NCBI GenBank assembly: GCA_947311845.1
Contig: CAMZMU010000116.1
Coordinates: 3,201,598 to 3,265,597, forward strand
Reading direction: 5' to 3'
DNA from: Poa pratensis
Taxonomy: Eukaryota > Streptophyta > Magnoliopsida > Poales > Poaceae
Length of the DNA stretch: 64,000 nucleotides
A program made the position numbers and the translations under genes. Positions 18,691-31,734 of this stretch are shown one piece after another. Each line of letters opens with the position of its first letter. Positions within the stretch are counted from its first letter, which is position 1. The notes below the pieces were generated by a model. That model searched no databases and had not been told where the DNA came from. It worked only from the letters and a program-made list of their open reading frames with translations.

Positions 18691-21160
18691 AAAAAAAGTG
18701 TTTCGTAAAAAATTCCATGGTAGCGGCGGAGGAAGCATAGGATCTGTAGCAACCCCACACAAAACACTAAACTGCAGGGTAGAAGAAGCTCACCAAAAAT
18801 AACCTGTCAAACTGATGCCGCCCGTGTGACCCGTATGATGTAGGTCACTCGTCATCATCTGATACCGAAGCTTCTGCTAAACTACTCATGACTGTTACAT
18901 GATGAATATGTGTGGAAGCATTATTTTATTTTATTTTTCGTTGCTTCTGCTACTGCTATCCTTGGATACCTGGAGCATGAAGTATGTATAATCTGCCAAG
19001 TTACAAAATAGTTCCGCGGAAAAGTAATTAAATAAAATACAAATAAACACACAAAAATAAATGAAATGAAGAACGGTGAGGTGTGGGCACTCTGGGTTCA
19101 GTGGGCTGCAAGGCCAGATCACTGACACGCACAATGATGATCCAATCCGTCCAGTATCTTGCCCCATGCCCTCAATCTCTCATCACCATAACATAATTTT
19201 CCTTCTTCCTTGGGAAACAAGATGCAGCAGCCGGAAAGATTGAGCCAATAATTGGGGTCATCACGCACGGACCACACGCGCTTATCGCTTTGCTATGGTC
19301 CATGGCTGGCCGCAATAATAATGTTCCCATCACACTCTTCTTCTTACTGCTAGCTTAACAGACCTCATAATTAAAGGTATTGAAAGTGGGCTCTTTATTT
19401 TATTTCTTATTGATAATTTGACACTGATGGAAGCAGAAGAAAATCGGGGATAACATTTGTTCATTTGTACTATTAAGATTACCACAGCTGGCTACAAGTG
19501 CATCAATTGATCCAGAGGACGCGGTTATCCTCATTTTCTGAAGAAAAAAACGATCTTCTTTCGTATACGGATGCCGACTACATATTGTTCCCTGATACCT
19601 GCACCCCAGCAAAACCAACATTTAAGTACTGCCTGTCATTATGTCTGTATATCCCCACAAATAGTAGACACTGGTCTTTAATTAGAAGTCCTAGAACAGA
19701 AAAGAAATCCAAAGAGAAGAACCATATTTTCATGGCCCATATGCATGCATAATCATCTGTTATCATGTCCACACACATTCATGTAGGTTTCATCGATCGT
19801 TCTTGTGTCATAAATTTTGTACTTAAATCAATATGATACATTTAGGTGTCACCCAAAGCATCGATCTCAGCATCTTTCTCACGAGGAAAACGCAGGTGTT
19901 AGTGATTCCCTGGCCTCTCCGTCCAACCTCTAACCAACGACCTGGAAATTAAAACGCTACAAAGTACGGTTGAGACTTGAGAGGTCATTATCCTTCAGTC
20001 CACGCTTGCCCTCTACAATGTCCTTCTTGCTTGTGTGGTCACGCACGGAGCCAGCTGACGAATGCACAGTACCAGCACGCAGCTGCTGCTGGTTATCCTG
20101 AATGAAAGATGATTGATTATGGTAGTTTAAGTTAGCTTCCTATCTTCTTCTCAAATTAATCACAAGGAGGTAAGCAGGTAGGGTGTACAATATTACGAAC
20201 ACAAAGTTTAGCAAATGGCCAAGAAAATATGTCGAACAAATTTTATAGTTGAGACCACAAAAAAGTCTACACCTAATTTTACAAAAGGATGTGTCGTGTA
20301 TGGACATGAAGCTGTGAACTCAGTGTTTAATGTGTTAGATAGTAGCTAGAATCTGCCTCCTTGGCAAGATAATAATAATATGAATGACGAGGCATGCTTC
20401 TGCCAAGTGGTGTGATAAATCTAAAATTCAGCCTCCGCCGTGCTCATTCGTGGCAGTTTCAAAATCCAGTTCATAGCTAGGCACTACATATTATACACAC
20501 GCTAGCTAGCAAAGATGCAAGAAGAAGCTTGCACCCATCATGGACAAATGGACCCTGATTAACCTAGCTAGTATCCAAATTAATAGATGCTTGTTGAACT
20601 AGACAGTCCCTAACCGCCTGCAATGATACAAGAGATGATTCACACGCATATCTAATCCAGGGCCGGCTATAATTTTGTATTTTGAACCATTGGTAAGATA
20701 ATACAGTTTTTGAAGTCTGGATCCATAATTTTAATGCTAGAGAAAACAACATTATAAATTCTCTCATCTAAATCCTAAGGCTAACAGTGCAGCTACTACA
20801 GTGATGTCCTGTCCATTTGTCTCTCCTCTGCTGCTAGATATATAGATAGCAGAGTACTACTACTATTCATGCACTGAACCTATCCACTATGTACACGATG
20901 GTGCCTGTTCTAGCTTGCTGAAGCTACATATAAGCTCTATGCATGCCAAGGTAGCCTTCTAGCTTGCTGAAGCTGGGTGGTCAGATTAATCTGGGAGGAG
21001 GCCCATTGGTTGATTGATTGTGTCTGTCAATGGAGCCAGCCACTCAGCATCTATATCTCTCTGCATCATCAGCAGCAGCCTTTTTTTGCCTGCCCTGCTT
21101 CCACCTTCTACCAGTACTAGGTTTTGGAGGTACATGTTGTAATGGTGGTCAGACTGCAAT
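18691..21160. other. Intergenic, no gene recognised
   Basis: No frame with recognisable similarity. One visible small feature is TCTAGCTTGCTGAAGCT, present twice (about 20908 and 20957). Confidence 0.4.
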
Positions 21161-21166
21161 TGATGG

Positions 21167-21655
21167 CTGCAACCCCTTTCCTGCCTTCTAACAGAGTTTT
21201 GTCATGGGCAGAGCAGAGCTGCAAATGTAGCTTTTTTATTCTGCCTTCTTAACAGAATTTTTCATGAGCAGAATAAAGATGCATATGTACCATAAATAAT
21301 TTCCAAGGTTTTTCTCATGTCCCTGTAGGTAAAGGATTTGCTTCTGGACTCAGTGTACCTTCAGCCACCGGACAGAAAACAAATAAATACTGGTCTATCT
21401 AATGCTGAAGAGTTCGGGAGTCCTGTCCTGCCTTCTTCACAGTATTTTGTCATGAGGGGAACAATATATCTAAACAAAATATACCCGCAACCCCTTTCCT
21501 GCCTTATTAGCAGAATTTTTTCATGAGAAGAATAAAGCTGCAGAGAAGCACCATAAATAATTTCCAAGGTTTTTTCTATCTCCATGTAAAGGCTTTGCTT
21601 CTGGACTCGCAAGACAAATAAATACTGGTCTATCTAATGCTGAAGAGTTGCTGAG
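21167..21655 (+). repeat. Local tandem duplication of about 258 bp
   Basis: A block running from CTGCCTTCTTAACAGAATTTTTC through CCATAAATAATTTCCAAGG to AATACTGGTCTATCTAATGC occurs at about 21241-21415 and again at 21499-21650. Shorter copies of its first 50 bp lie at about 21183 and 21428, so the start of the unit occurs four times. Confidence 0.85.
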
Positions 21656-24600
21656 ATTTAAGCAAGGCATAGACGTTATGTTCTTTTTCTTTAAAAAAAT
21701 AAACAATTAAGTGGTACTAGATCAACAGAAATAGAGGCTTTTAAATACTCAGCCTAATTGATCAGGCTTTTAAATACTTTCTTTCTTGCCCAAGTTGCCT
21801 GTATTGTTTGAATGTCATTGTCCAGTATCTTGGACAAGATTTAAGCATGTTTTGTTCCTACAACTTGAAAACAAAAAAACACATAACTCAATCTCCTCCA
21901 GAGTTCTATCCTGTGCTAGCTGCCAAATGTGTGCAATACCCAGCAGAAGGTTTCCTCCAAAAAGGCTATGGGTTTACTCATGGAACTAGGCCACAGATAG
22001 AGACTCAGAACAATGGGCAAATCTGTTGAGAAGTAAATGTTGACAGGGCTGAGCAAACAGTGCCACCCTCTCCTCCTTGGTGTATATGTGCACCCTGTAC
22101 CTGTCACTGGAGAAAGGAAACCCAGTAGCATCTAGGGTTCCATGCAGGCACTGGACAAATAGGTAAGCCTTTGACCAGTATGAACTGCTGCATGCCTGTC
22201 CTTACATGCACAGCTAGGTTAGCTACTGTTGTGATTGTGAAATTCTCTTGTTAAAAAATGGTATGATACTACTCACAGTGGCACCATCATCATCATGGAG
22301 TGCATATATATTTATAACTAACTAAAGTGATGCGTTTGCTCCAAAAAAAGAAAGAACACATAGAGATGATTAGTCATGGGTCATTGTTTCTTGAGGTGCA
22401 TATATATGACTGATATGAACAAGGATGGCTCTACTCACAATCATCTGTGTGATGTGTCGGTTGATTGCGTCTGTGCGGATTGATCCATCGCCGTCGATTC
22501 CTAAGAGTTTCCGAAACTTGTCATGTTAGTCTCTTTCGGTGGGCAGCTTTCCATGCACTATTTTTTTGTCACTCAGAATGTGTATCCGGGGAATATCGAC
22601 AGAGACGCCGAATTGTTGGGTCGGTTTCGTTCGCGACTGACATGTACGCGCCATGATATGTACCCCTACGAGCTGTTTTTACATCTGAAAACTATGTTAT
22701 TGATAGACTGAATGTGCTTGACTGGTCATAATAAGACTCCTGATGCTCCTCTGTTTTCACAAATATATACATATATTCCTAGGGAAACAGAAAGTAGATG
22801 GTGACAATGTCTAAGTATGGAAAATTTGCTTTCTGGCAAAGCTAGGAATATCAAATTATTGTTCTGTCAGATGCTTGGCATCCATTTTTCAGATGCTAAA
22901 AGTTAATTAGTAAAATGGATGACTTTTCAAAATCTTGAACTAAATATCTTGTGTAAATTCAGTTTAAGACTTTGGGGCAAATGATTATTTTTTCATCAGT
23001 AGGTTAAATTATGAAAGACACGGGGGATCAAAATAAGTTGAATTGACATGGATGAAAAGATGAAAACTGAATTGCCTTTTGATGTTCTTTTAATCCATCT
23101 CATGATATTGTTTGACGCAGTCTAAGATCCCAACAGCTCTCTGAATATTCAAAAATGGATATGCCCTCACCTAGAGCTGCCAAGCTGAACTAAACAACAC
23201 CAATATTTTCTTGTGAAATCTATCCCATATTAAACAACAAGAAGAAGCATAATAATATAAAACTGGATCTTGCTTGTGTGGCACAAAAACTTTAGTATTT
23301 GTTTAGTCAACATTTGACAAGACCTGTTTGTCCAGGTGTAGATAAAACAATAGCGCAATCAGTGCGTTGTTTAGAGTCTTCTAATCCCTCTGGCTGCAAG
23401 CCAACATAATGTATTCAGAATTGATATATTACTGTTTGGTAGCTTGGGTGATGACATGGTTGAGACAACAATAATATATACTAGTGCCTTGATAGCGATC
23501 CAGTTGGTTAAGTCAAGTTAAGTTAATCATATGTGGACTTTGGATTTTTATCCCCAAGATTTTTAATGTCCATTGTCGATGACGTGGATTACAAACAGCT
23601 AGAGTCATGTACAAACGGACACGCCATGAAACGAACCATATAAAAATGTTTGTTATCTTTTCACACGCCAAGTTTGTTTATAATTTTAACATCACACATT
23701 CACACCTCTACAATAAGTTAAACTAGTTGTAATTAAATTAACCAAGATAAGAAACCATATGACTCTGCATATATGCTTAATTAGGTTTTGTGATCTTCCT
23801 GCAGATCCCTCTGAAGCATGGATCAAGATATGCTTCGCACATGGAAACCAAATCAAATAAGGCCTAAGAAGCTGATGACTTTTACCGAGACTAGTACTAA
23901 TATAAGCTCACACAAAAGTATGGCAGCCTAGATTATACTTTCCAATAGACGGAGGCCACGTTGCGCGCCTTGGCCAACAAATTCAAAGAGAAGCTTCTCC
24001 ATGACTGAAAGCAATCCCGGAGAAACACGCATATAATAGCGACAAATGGCTCGGAAAAATGATGCTAGCAGTTAAGGTAGGAAAGCTGAGTAAGCAAGCA
24101 GAAACAGCAACTAGCACTAAAAATCAAGGAGCATGACAGCAACCCCGGCCCCCCTACTACATATTGTGTGGCCAATATTAGCAACATTGATTAATCGGCA
24201 CGCGTCATGCATACCTCAGCAACAGCTTAGCTAGACAATGGCTTTAATATTCACACAAACGGAATATCCGGGCATAATTCAGTTTCCTGTTGTTTTTGCA
24301 TATATAACTGTATTTTATTGAGTAAATAATTTACTGTGGTTGGGAGTTAGATGACAGTTTCATGGAGAGTACCCTTGTTTTTCATGAAAATGGAAAATCC
24401 ATAAACGGCTATTGGTTGGACCAAGGCAGGAGAGCCAACCAAGGCGGCCAAACAGAAAATTAATTATGCATCAAACTAATCATGCCAATTATTTTACACA
24501 TTTCAATAAGATATCAACGGTCGATGCTTGCTAGAACTGGCCACAACTTGCAAGGAAACTCATCTTGTTTGTTATGCCCTGAAAAACTAATTAAACAGCC

Positions 24601-24764
24601 AATCTGATTGTGTACCTTTTCTTACAAGGCACCACAAGGTTTTCCTCACCCGGATTAGTTACATATTGCTCAATCATTTCACTAGTTTATTGTGTTATGC
24701 TTTATGTCCTACAACCTACATCACCTTCCTCGTCTTGGTATTATGATGCAAATACAAGTTCCGG
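21656..24764. other. Intergenic, no gene recognised
   Basis: About 3 kb, AT-rich, with only short uninformative frames and no terminal repeats that I could pair. Confidence 0.4.
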
Positions 24765-25108
24765 CTGTTCCTGCAATAATTCTGAGAAATTAAACAAAAA
24801 AGTTACAATCTTTACATTTCGATCGAACTGCCACGCTTAAAATACGCTATCCCAATGACCGTCTAAAAAGTGAAAAAAGGGTTAATTAGTGGGTGTGGTT
24901 ACAAGAAAGTAAAAAAAGAGATGGTAGAAGGAGATATGAGTTCTGATTGTTGCTGCAACAGTTCTGAAAAAAAAAGTTTACCCTGTTTACATATCGATGG
25001 AACTGCCACTCTTAAAATAAACTATCATGATGACCAGCTAAAAAAGGTGACAAAGGGGATAATTAGTGGGTGTGGTTACAAGAAAGTAAAAAATAGAGGT
25101 GGTAGAAG
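24765..25108 (+). repeat. Tandem duplication of about 177 bp
   Basis: The segment ending AATTAGTGGGTGTGGTTACA (from 24884) recurs at 25061, an offset of 177 bp. Homology covers both units (about 24765-24943 and 24944-25108), including GAACTGCCAC(G/T)CTTAAAATA. Confidence 0.85.
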
Positions 25109-26559
25109 AATCTAGTAGTAGTAGGATAAAAAGGAAGAGGCCGCAGGTAGGGCTGGGTTTCTAATTTAGAGTCTAAGACAAGGCTGGATTGGATTGGGGT
25201 TTAGGTCCACCCACTGGTTGTTAGAGGAGGGCACCCGTCCATACATCCTCTAACCACGGCAGCACCCACTCCCAACCTCAATGTGTGCACAGCAAGAGTC
25301 AAGACCCTTGCCTTTGGTTTGAAGAGAGGTTACCATGTTAACCACCATTAGTGACCGCACTTAATTAGCAGCGTGGTTCGTTGGGTTGTGTCTAGATCAC
25401 GGATCACGTGCGCTAAGGTCGTTGAATATGTATACAGGATTAGCTCCGTATGAAAATTACTATATTAGTGATGTTTTTTTACTTTAGAAGCAATTGAGCA
25501 ACAGTGCTTTAAAAACATCTTTCTGGTGTGTACCACCAGTAATCAAAATTGTAAGTACCATGTGGTGGTGACATTCATTCTACATACCATTTTGGTCACT
25601 CAAAACCTTCCCTAAATTCGCTCATGTCCTCCGTACCCCGCTGGGAACGAATCCGCTGCCAGGGCACTGTCGCCACTCAACTGGGATCCATGCATTTCTT
25701 GAATTCCATCCATTCAAGGGCCTTCAATTGAATTCAGGACAGCTCTCCAAACAAGCAATGTAGAGTTTGAGAGAGGGGATGAACTTGGTTGGTGGACCAC
25801 AAGAAGCACCCAACCCAAACCCAGGCAGGCCAAAGAACCCCACCACTAATTGTTTTCCCTCTCATTGGGGCGTTGATGTCACACGTGATCTAAATCCCCT
25901 GTGGCCTCAACGCCTTTGTCCTCAAATGATTTGATGATTCTGCATATCTCCTCCATTAGCTGGCTTGGCACCAAATAAAAAGGCAAATTGGCACTACCAA
26001 GCTAGCCCTGCTAGTATATACTAGTAGCACTGCAACCGTTGCAGGATACAACCCTGAACTTTCCTGGAAAATTATAATAAGAGGGGACTCTGGGTTCATT
26101 TTGCTGCATATTAATATGGTTGTTTTAAATTGTATGGATAATCATGAGCAGCATAATCTATTAGCTATAACAAAGCATCATTAATATTATTATACTATAT
26201 GTATTGCTTAGACTTTATGGTGAAGAAAGAAACAAGTAGCCGGCTGGAACAAACCTGTGGTGGTTGCACCAGCAAATACCAAGCGGCGGCAGCAGCAGTT
26301 GAGAGGAGAAGGTTAGTTAAAATGGAGGGAGGAAGAGTATAATCCTGCTCTGCTCAGCCCACACCACACCACACCAAACTGATAAATCAATCAGGAATTA
26401 AACATATTTTTCTTTTTCTGTTGGAGGCAGAGAGATTATTCCATTTCTGGTGCTGAGCTGAGCTGAGCTCTTTTCTTGATTTTATTTATTTAGGCAGCAA
26501 TAGAATGAGGAGCAGAGCTGCACAGCTACAGAGAACTCTGAAGATACAAAGAGAGCAGC
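25109..26559. other. Upstream region of the BELL gene
   Basis: No ORF is recognised. The sequence becomes AG- and CT-rich toward 26330-26560 (GAGCTGAGCTGAGCTC, CACACCACACCACACC), as often seen just upstream of grass transcription starts. Confidence 0.4.
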
Positions 26560-28465
26560 TCTGCTCTCCCTTTTATCCTTTTGAGCTTTTTTTAGAGCGT
26601 TCCTTTTGAGCTTTGGGAGACTATTGTTTAATCTTGGGATCTGATTTTGTCCCCATATTGGGAGGATCGATTATCTTTCTCCCCACCACCATCTCCACCT
26701 CCACCTCTCCCCTCCCCGCCCTCTCTATCTGTTGCCTCGAGGGAGCTTTGGATGCAAAATCTTCTCTTTCCCCCACGAGGAGCGGAGCACGCCCCGTCTC
26801 TCAGGTCTCGCTCTCCCTCCTCCCATTTTCTTATGACCTTCCCTTCCCCTCCCCGCGCCTTCGTCTCGCACCAGGGTATCGTATGCTTCCTTGCATGTAT
26901 GGCCGCCGCTTCCTGTCCTTGCCCCTGTTCGGTTTTCAGTTTGATGATGCGATTTGGGCTGAATTATGCTGCTCTTCTTGCTCATGCCCTTTGATTTCTG
27001 AGCAGCTTCCGCTTTCTTGGAGTTGTAGATTAGGGTGCTGCTGCTGTTTGATGTTCAGGGATTTTGGTTTGGTCTGAATTCCGAGGAATTGAAAGCTCGG
27101 GAGACATCTTTGCGACCAAAGGTCTTGCCTTTCTTGCAGTATATGTGCTTCGACGAACCCTCTCTTCTTGAGTACAGTTATCTTTCCATTGAATATGTGT
27201 TGCTTTCTCTCTTATTTTTTTTCCTTCCCAAAAAATTGCCAAAAGACTTGGTTTGGTTTCTTTCTTGGCCTGTAATTTGAGCCTTGGTGGTTGCTAGCTG
27301 AATTCTCAAACTTATTTTTTCCTTTGCTCCTATGATGAAGCCAAGCTCCCTTCAAAAGCTCTGTTTCCTGTTACTCGTGCCTTCTTGTTGCTGTTGAGTT
27401 CAGTGGTTTTTCATCCAGTTCGGTGTTTTCTTGGGAGTTACTCCACTAAAGATACTTACCACTTTTTCATCAGAACTAAGTGCTTGTTTAAGTTTTCTTT
27501 ATTACGTAGTTTTATAGGCTGCAAACTTCCTGCCTTGGAGTTCTCTCCTGCTTCCACCTCTTTCGCATCGTAAAATCTAGTTTTCACACATAATTCATTT
27601 CCAACCACGAACAAGTAAGTTAAGCATGTTCATCTCTTCTTCTTGCAGATTGAGCAGGAAGCTACGCTAGCCTAGGGTCCATACCAAAGCATCTGTCAGC
27701 AGACTTATATTGGGTTTAACAAGGTACTCCTGACAAATAATCAATTATCGATGCAGCTTTCTTTATTTCCATAAGACTCTGGTTTTCTACAGTAACAGGT
27801 TCTTATTCATATGATTCTTAGAAAAAAAAAGACAAACATACTGGTGCAATTATTTGATTCTGGTTTATTGCGTTATCAGATTATTTGTCCTGGTATAACT
27901 GTAGGAATTCACAAGCATATATTCCTGTTATCTTGATAGCAAAGGAGGAGCACAAAGCCCGAAACTTTCTTGATCCAATCTGAAAGCCGAAGGACCACTT
28001 GGTGCCTTTTAGCCTGCGAATTTGCACGTCGCGCTGTCAGTTCCTGTGTGATCCCACTTCAATCAGACATGGTTAAATCATGCCAAAACTGAGCCCCTAC
28101 AAGCATAACTTAGTGCTACTGTTGCATCCCACAGAACATGTTGTTTTTATTGAAGTTTTTTTATGTTCAGAGTGTTGCCAAGATCTTTCATTCGACTGCT
28201 TTACAAACACTTGCAATTCTGATTATTGACATATGCCAGCCAAAATAAGCCTTACGCAAAATATTAAACTTGTGATCCTAATTCGCTTATCGATCCATTT
28301 TTTCTTTCGATTGCAGGAAGTTGTGACAGGAAGATTTTATTCTGGTCAGCACTGATCTTCTGCTGAAACTTGGTCGAGTTTGGTTGCAGGAAGTTCTGCA
28401 TACCTGAAACTTGATCAGCTAGATGCTTGGCAGCGAGCTCGGTCAGTAAGTAATCATATCTTGAG
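26560..28465 (+). other. Multi-exon 5' leader of the BELL gene (inferred)
   Basis: Plausible leader exons: a CT-rich start near 26560 to a donor near 26875 (CCAGG|GTATCG); 27650-27722 (CTTGCAG|ATTGAGCAG to AACAAG|GTACTC); about 27905-28069 (AACTGTAG|GAATTC onward); and from 28318 (GATTGCAG|GAAGTTG) to the ATG. These are consensus-site readings, not proof. Spliced leaders with introns of several hundred bases are common in BELL genes. Short upstream frames exist in the leader. Confidence 0.45.
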
Positions 28466-30944
28466 ATGGCAACTTACTACTCGAGCCCCGGCAATGAAAG
28501 AGAGTCGCACGACATGTACTCGAGAAACCCGGGCACCGCGCCCTACCCGATGTCGTCGGCTCTAGGCAACTTGCTCTATCTGAACAACCAGTCTCCCGGG
28601 CCATACACGGAGTTCAACGGCATCCTGCAGTCCCAGCAGAACTGCATGGAGATGCCTGGCCATGGTCACCATCATTCAGCAATGTCCCACGACTCGTCGG
28701 GGAGGGAGTCCGACATGCTCGGGCACAGCTCGTTTGGTCACGTGAAGGAAATGAAGAATGAGATGCTGATGCAAATGATGGATGGAGCACAACAGGGTGG
28801 TGGTGCCGAACTGATCCATGATGGTGACCACAACGGCGCGCAGTTTGAGTTTGGTCTTCTGAACAACCACCATGGCTCGCCGAATGTTCCATCAGGGCAA
28901 GGCCAGGGGCTGTCTCTGAGCCTCAACACACAGATCTTGGCACCTTCCTTGCCTTACTGGTCCATCAAACCGGACATGCTGACGCCGAGCTCTTACCAGG
29001 ACAGCCTCAGAGTCGACGACATCCGGATGAAGAGCATGCAGTCTGAAGCCTCGCGCGCGATCCGGCACTCGAGATACCTGAAGGCAGCACAGGAGGTGCT
29101 AGATGAGGTTGTGAATGTTTGGAAGAATATAAAACAGAAGGCTCAGAAAGAGCAGGCTGAACCAGGAAAAGCAGAGGGCAAAGAGGCTGATGGAGGGCCA
29201 AAAAGCGAGGGTGTATCTTCGAACCCGCAAGAATCTGCGCCACCGGAGCTTTCCACTGCTGAGAAGCAAGAGCTTCAGAACAAGATGGCCAAACTGATGG
29301 CGATGTTGGATGAGGTGGGTGACTATATGCTAAATTGTTTATACCTTTATCCTAAAATAACTGCACAATGCCAATCTGTTTTTAACTGACAGTTATTGTT
29401 TTGACATTGACAGGAAAGATCTATTAGCCATGTCTAAACAATTAATTTTACTTTAACACTGATCGCTAGCGTATCATTTTTTTGGTATTAACTATTCTAA
29501 CATTAAGATAAATATATTTCAGGTGGACCGGAAATACAAGCACTATTACCACCAAATGCAAAACGTGGTTTCATCTTTTGACGTGGTGGCCGGGCCTGGG
29601 TCTGCCAAGCCGTACACTGCGGTTGCTCTTCAGACAATCTCGCGGCATTTCCGGTGCTTGAAGGATGCCATCAATGACCAGATCAATGTTATCAGGAAGA
29701 AGCTCGGCGAGGAAGAGAATTCGTCTGGCAAGGAAGGCAAATTGACCCGTCTCCGGTACATCGATCAGCAGCTGAGGCAGCAGCGAGCCTTCCAACAGTA
29801 CGGTATGATTCCACAAAACGCCTGGAGACCGCAGAGGGGACTGCCTGAAAACTCTGTTACAGTTCTTCGCGCTTGGCTTTTCGAACATTTCCTTCACCCG
29901 TAAGTTCCTTTCTTCACATGTGTTCTTTCCAGTAATCCCTTTATTCTTGTTTCTTATCATTCTTCGTAATGATTTTACAGGTACCCGAAAGATTCAGAAA
30001 AGTTGATGCTAGCAAGGCAGACTGGCTTGACAAGGAGTCAGGTAAATACTGTTTGTATTTTCCTGTGCCATATCATTGATCTATAATTGACGTTGTTTGT
30101 AAGGAAAAAACTTTGAATTCATACAAACATAATCCTTGCATAATATTTATTTACATTTTTTGCATCAAACCTGAATGCTAATGCTAGGGCTGTTCAGTTA
30201 CTACTTGTCTTCATTGCACAGTGCACTGCTTGTGTACTTTCTGCCTGTGTTTGTTCAGGGAGTTGATCATTATATTATTCCATGCATTTCCAGATTTCTA
30301 ATTGGTTCATAAACGCCCGTGTCCGACTTTGGAAACCAATGATTGAAGACATGTACAAAGAAGAGACCGGTGATTTGGAGCAAGACTCCAACTCTTCCTC
30401 CGACAACGTGCCAGGAAGCAAGAACAAGGTGGCATCGTCAGAAGAACATGAAGACCTGAAAAGCGCCAGGGCTAGGGTCTGCGAAACCAGCCAGCTAAGC
30501 GAGTCGAGGACCAGCATTGGAACCATGAATGTCGGCGGGGCGCCTGTCGGTTTCCATAACGAGGCCAACCATGACGACAGTTTCATGAACCTGATGATGA
30601 AGGAGCAGCGGTCCGGCGAGGTGGACGGGGGCCTCCTCCTCCACAACGCCGTCGGGCAGCACTCAGACGAGAACACGCGGTACATGGCCTACCACCTGGC
30701 AGGGCTCGGGGGGAGGTACGGCAATGGCAATGTGTCGCTGACGCTGGGCTTGCAGCACCCGGGCAGCGGCCTATCGGTTCAAAATGCCCAGGCAAACTTC
30801 CCCGGTGTAGGCGATGACGACATCTATAATGCCGGTGCTCCTCTCGGCGTCAGCATCGCGTCCACGGACTACGAATCCTTAAACCAGATGGACCAGCGGC
30901 AGCGGTTCGAGCAGTCGCCTCTGCTGCATGATTTTGTGGCCTAG
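28466..30944 (+). CDS. BELL1-like (BLH) TALE homeodomain transcription factor
   Basis: Four coding exons join in phase: 28466-29314, 29523-29899, 29981-30041, 30294-30944, giving 645 aa ending in TAG. BELL proteins are nuclear factors that pair with KNOX partners to control meristem, organ-boundary and inflorescence development. Visible in order: ZIBEL-type GLSLSL (148-153); SKY box [15 protein letters not shown] (202-216); BELL helices (about 262-333: [38 protein letters not shown]); TALE homeodomain (about 384-446) with the three-residue loop insertion (HPYPKDSEK) and recognition helix [15 protein letters not shown]; second ZIBEL-like VSLTLGL (576-582). Exon 3 is only 61 bp and lies within the homeodomain, as in other BELL genes. 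The frame is clean and splice sites are canonical, so the gene looks functional. By memory it resembles rice and maize BLH-type proteins of this length; the exact orthologue cannot be fixed without a tree. Confidence 0.95.
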
Positions 30945-31560
30945 ATGATGATGATACGTCAGGAAAGGACCATTGACACAAGATTTGTAAGACTCCTAGT
31001 GGCACAAGAATAACATGCATGCATGCCTGAAAGAGCATGGGATCATCGTAGCTTGTAGTTGCCATTTGATACAGGAGGTATAGCAGGAGATGTAATATAA
31101 GCATAGGTGGGTGGAGAGCTGATAGGGGTAAAGTAATCTTTTGTAAAGATGAAAAAAATGCAATTACTATACGTGTAAAATCTTGTGTTTTGAGGAATAG
31201 TATTGTAAAGCTAGTAATGGGCAATTTTAGTGATGCCCTAGAAACTGTGTACATTTCTACATCATGGCTATTTATCGATCTCTTATATGTTTGTTGCACA
31301 TGTACAAGTGGATTGGGCAGTGTAAAATGTATTGATCTTGTGCCAAACATTTTACTCTAGCTTGCAGTTGCCATTTGATACAGGAGGTATAGCAGGAGAT
31401 GTAATATAAGCATAGTGGTGGGGGTGATAGGGGTAAAGAAATCTTTTGTAAAGATGAAAAAATGCAATTACTATACGTGTAAGATCTTATGTTTTCAGAA
31501 ATAGTATTGTAAAGTGATGGCCAATTTTAGGGGTGCCCTATTAGAAACTACGTTGCTACA
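30945..31560 (+). other. 3' UTR of the BELL gene with tandem duplication
   Basis: From AGCTTG(T/C)AGTTGCCATTTGATACAGG, a block of about 200 bp at 31050-31250 recurs at 31359-31560 (offset 309 bp). Both copies include CAGGAGATGTAATATAAGC and CAATTACTATACGTGTAA. It may provide two alternative polyadenylation regions. Confidence 0.8.
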
Positions 31561-31734
31561 TGATGTGGCTAAAGAAAATATATTATATACTAAAAGCAAA
31601 ATAAGGTCTAAAATAGCGACACCACATTAATCCACATCATCAGAATTATTTTAACTACGTTGTTCAGCACCATACTATGAGAACGTTAATCCTATGAGAT
31701 ACGATCTAGCTATCTCCCAAAAAAAAGTTACGGA
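31561..31734. other. Spacer before the nested insertion cluster
   Basis: Short AT-rich stretch without recognised features, ending at an A-run (AAAAAAAAG). Confidence 0.4.

Noticed and set aside
22465..22711. Two overlapping plus-strand ORFs (63 and 62 aa)
   Set aside because: Short, with no family resemblance, splice context or conservation evidence.
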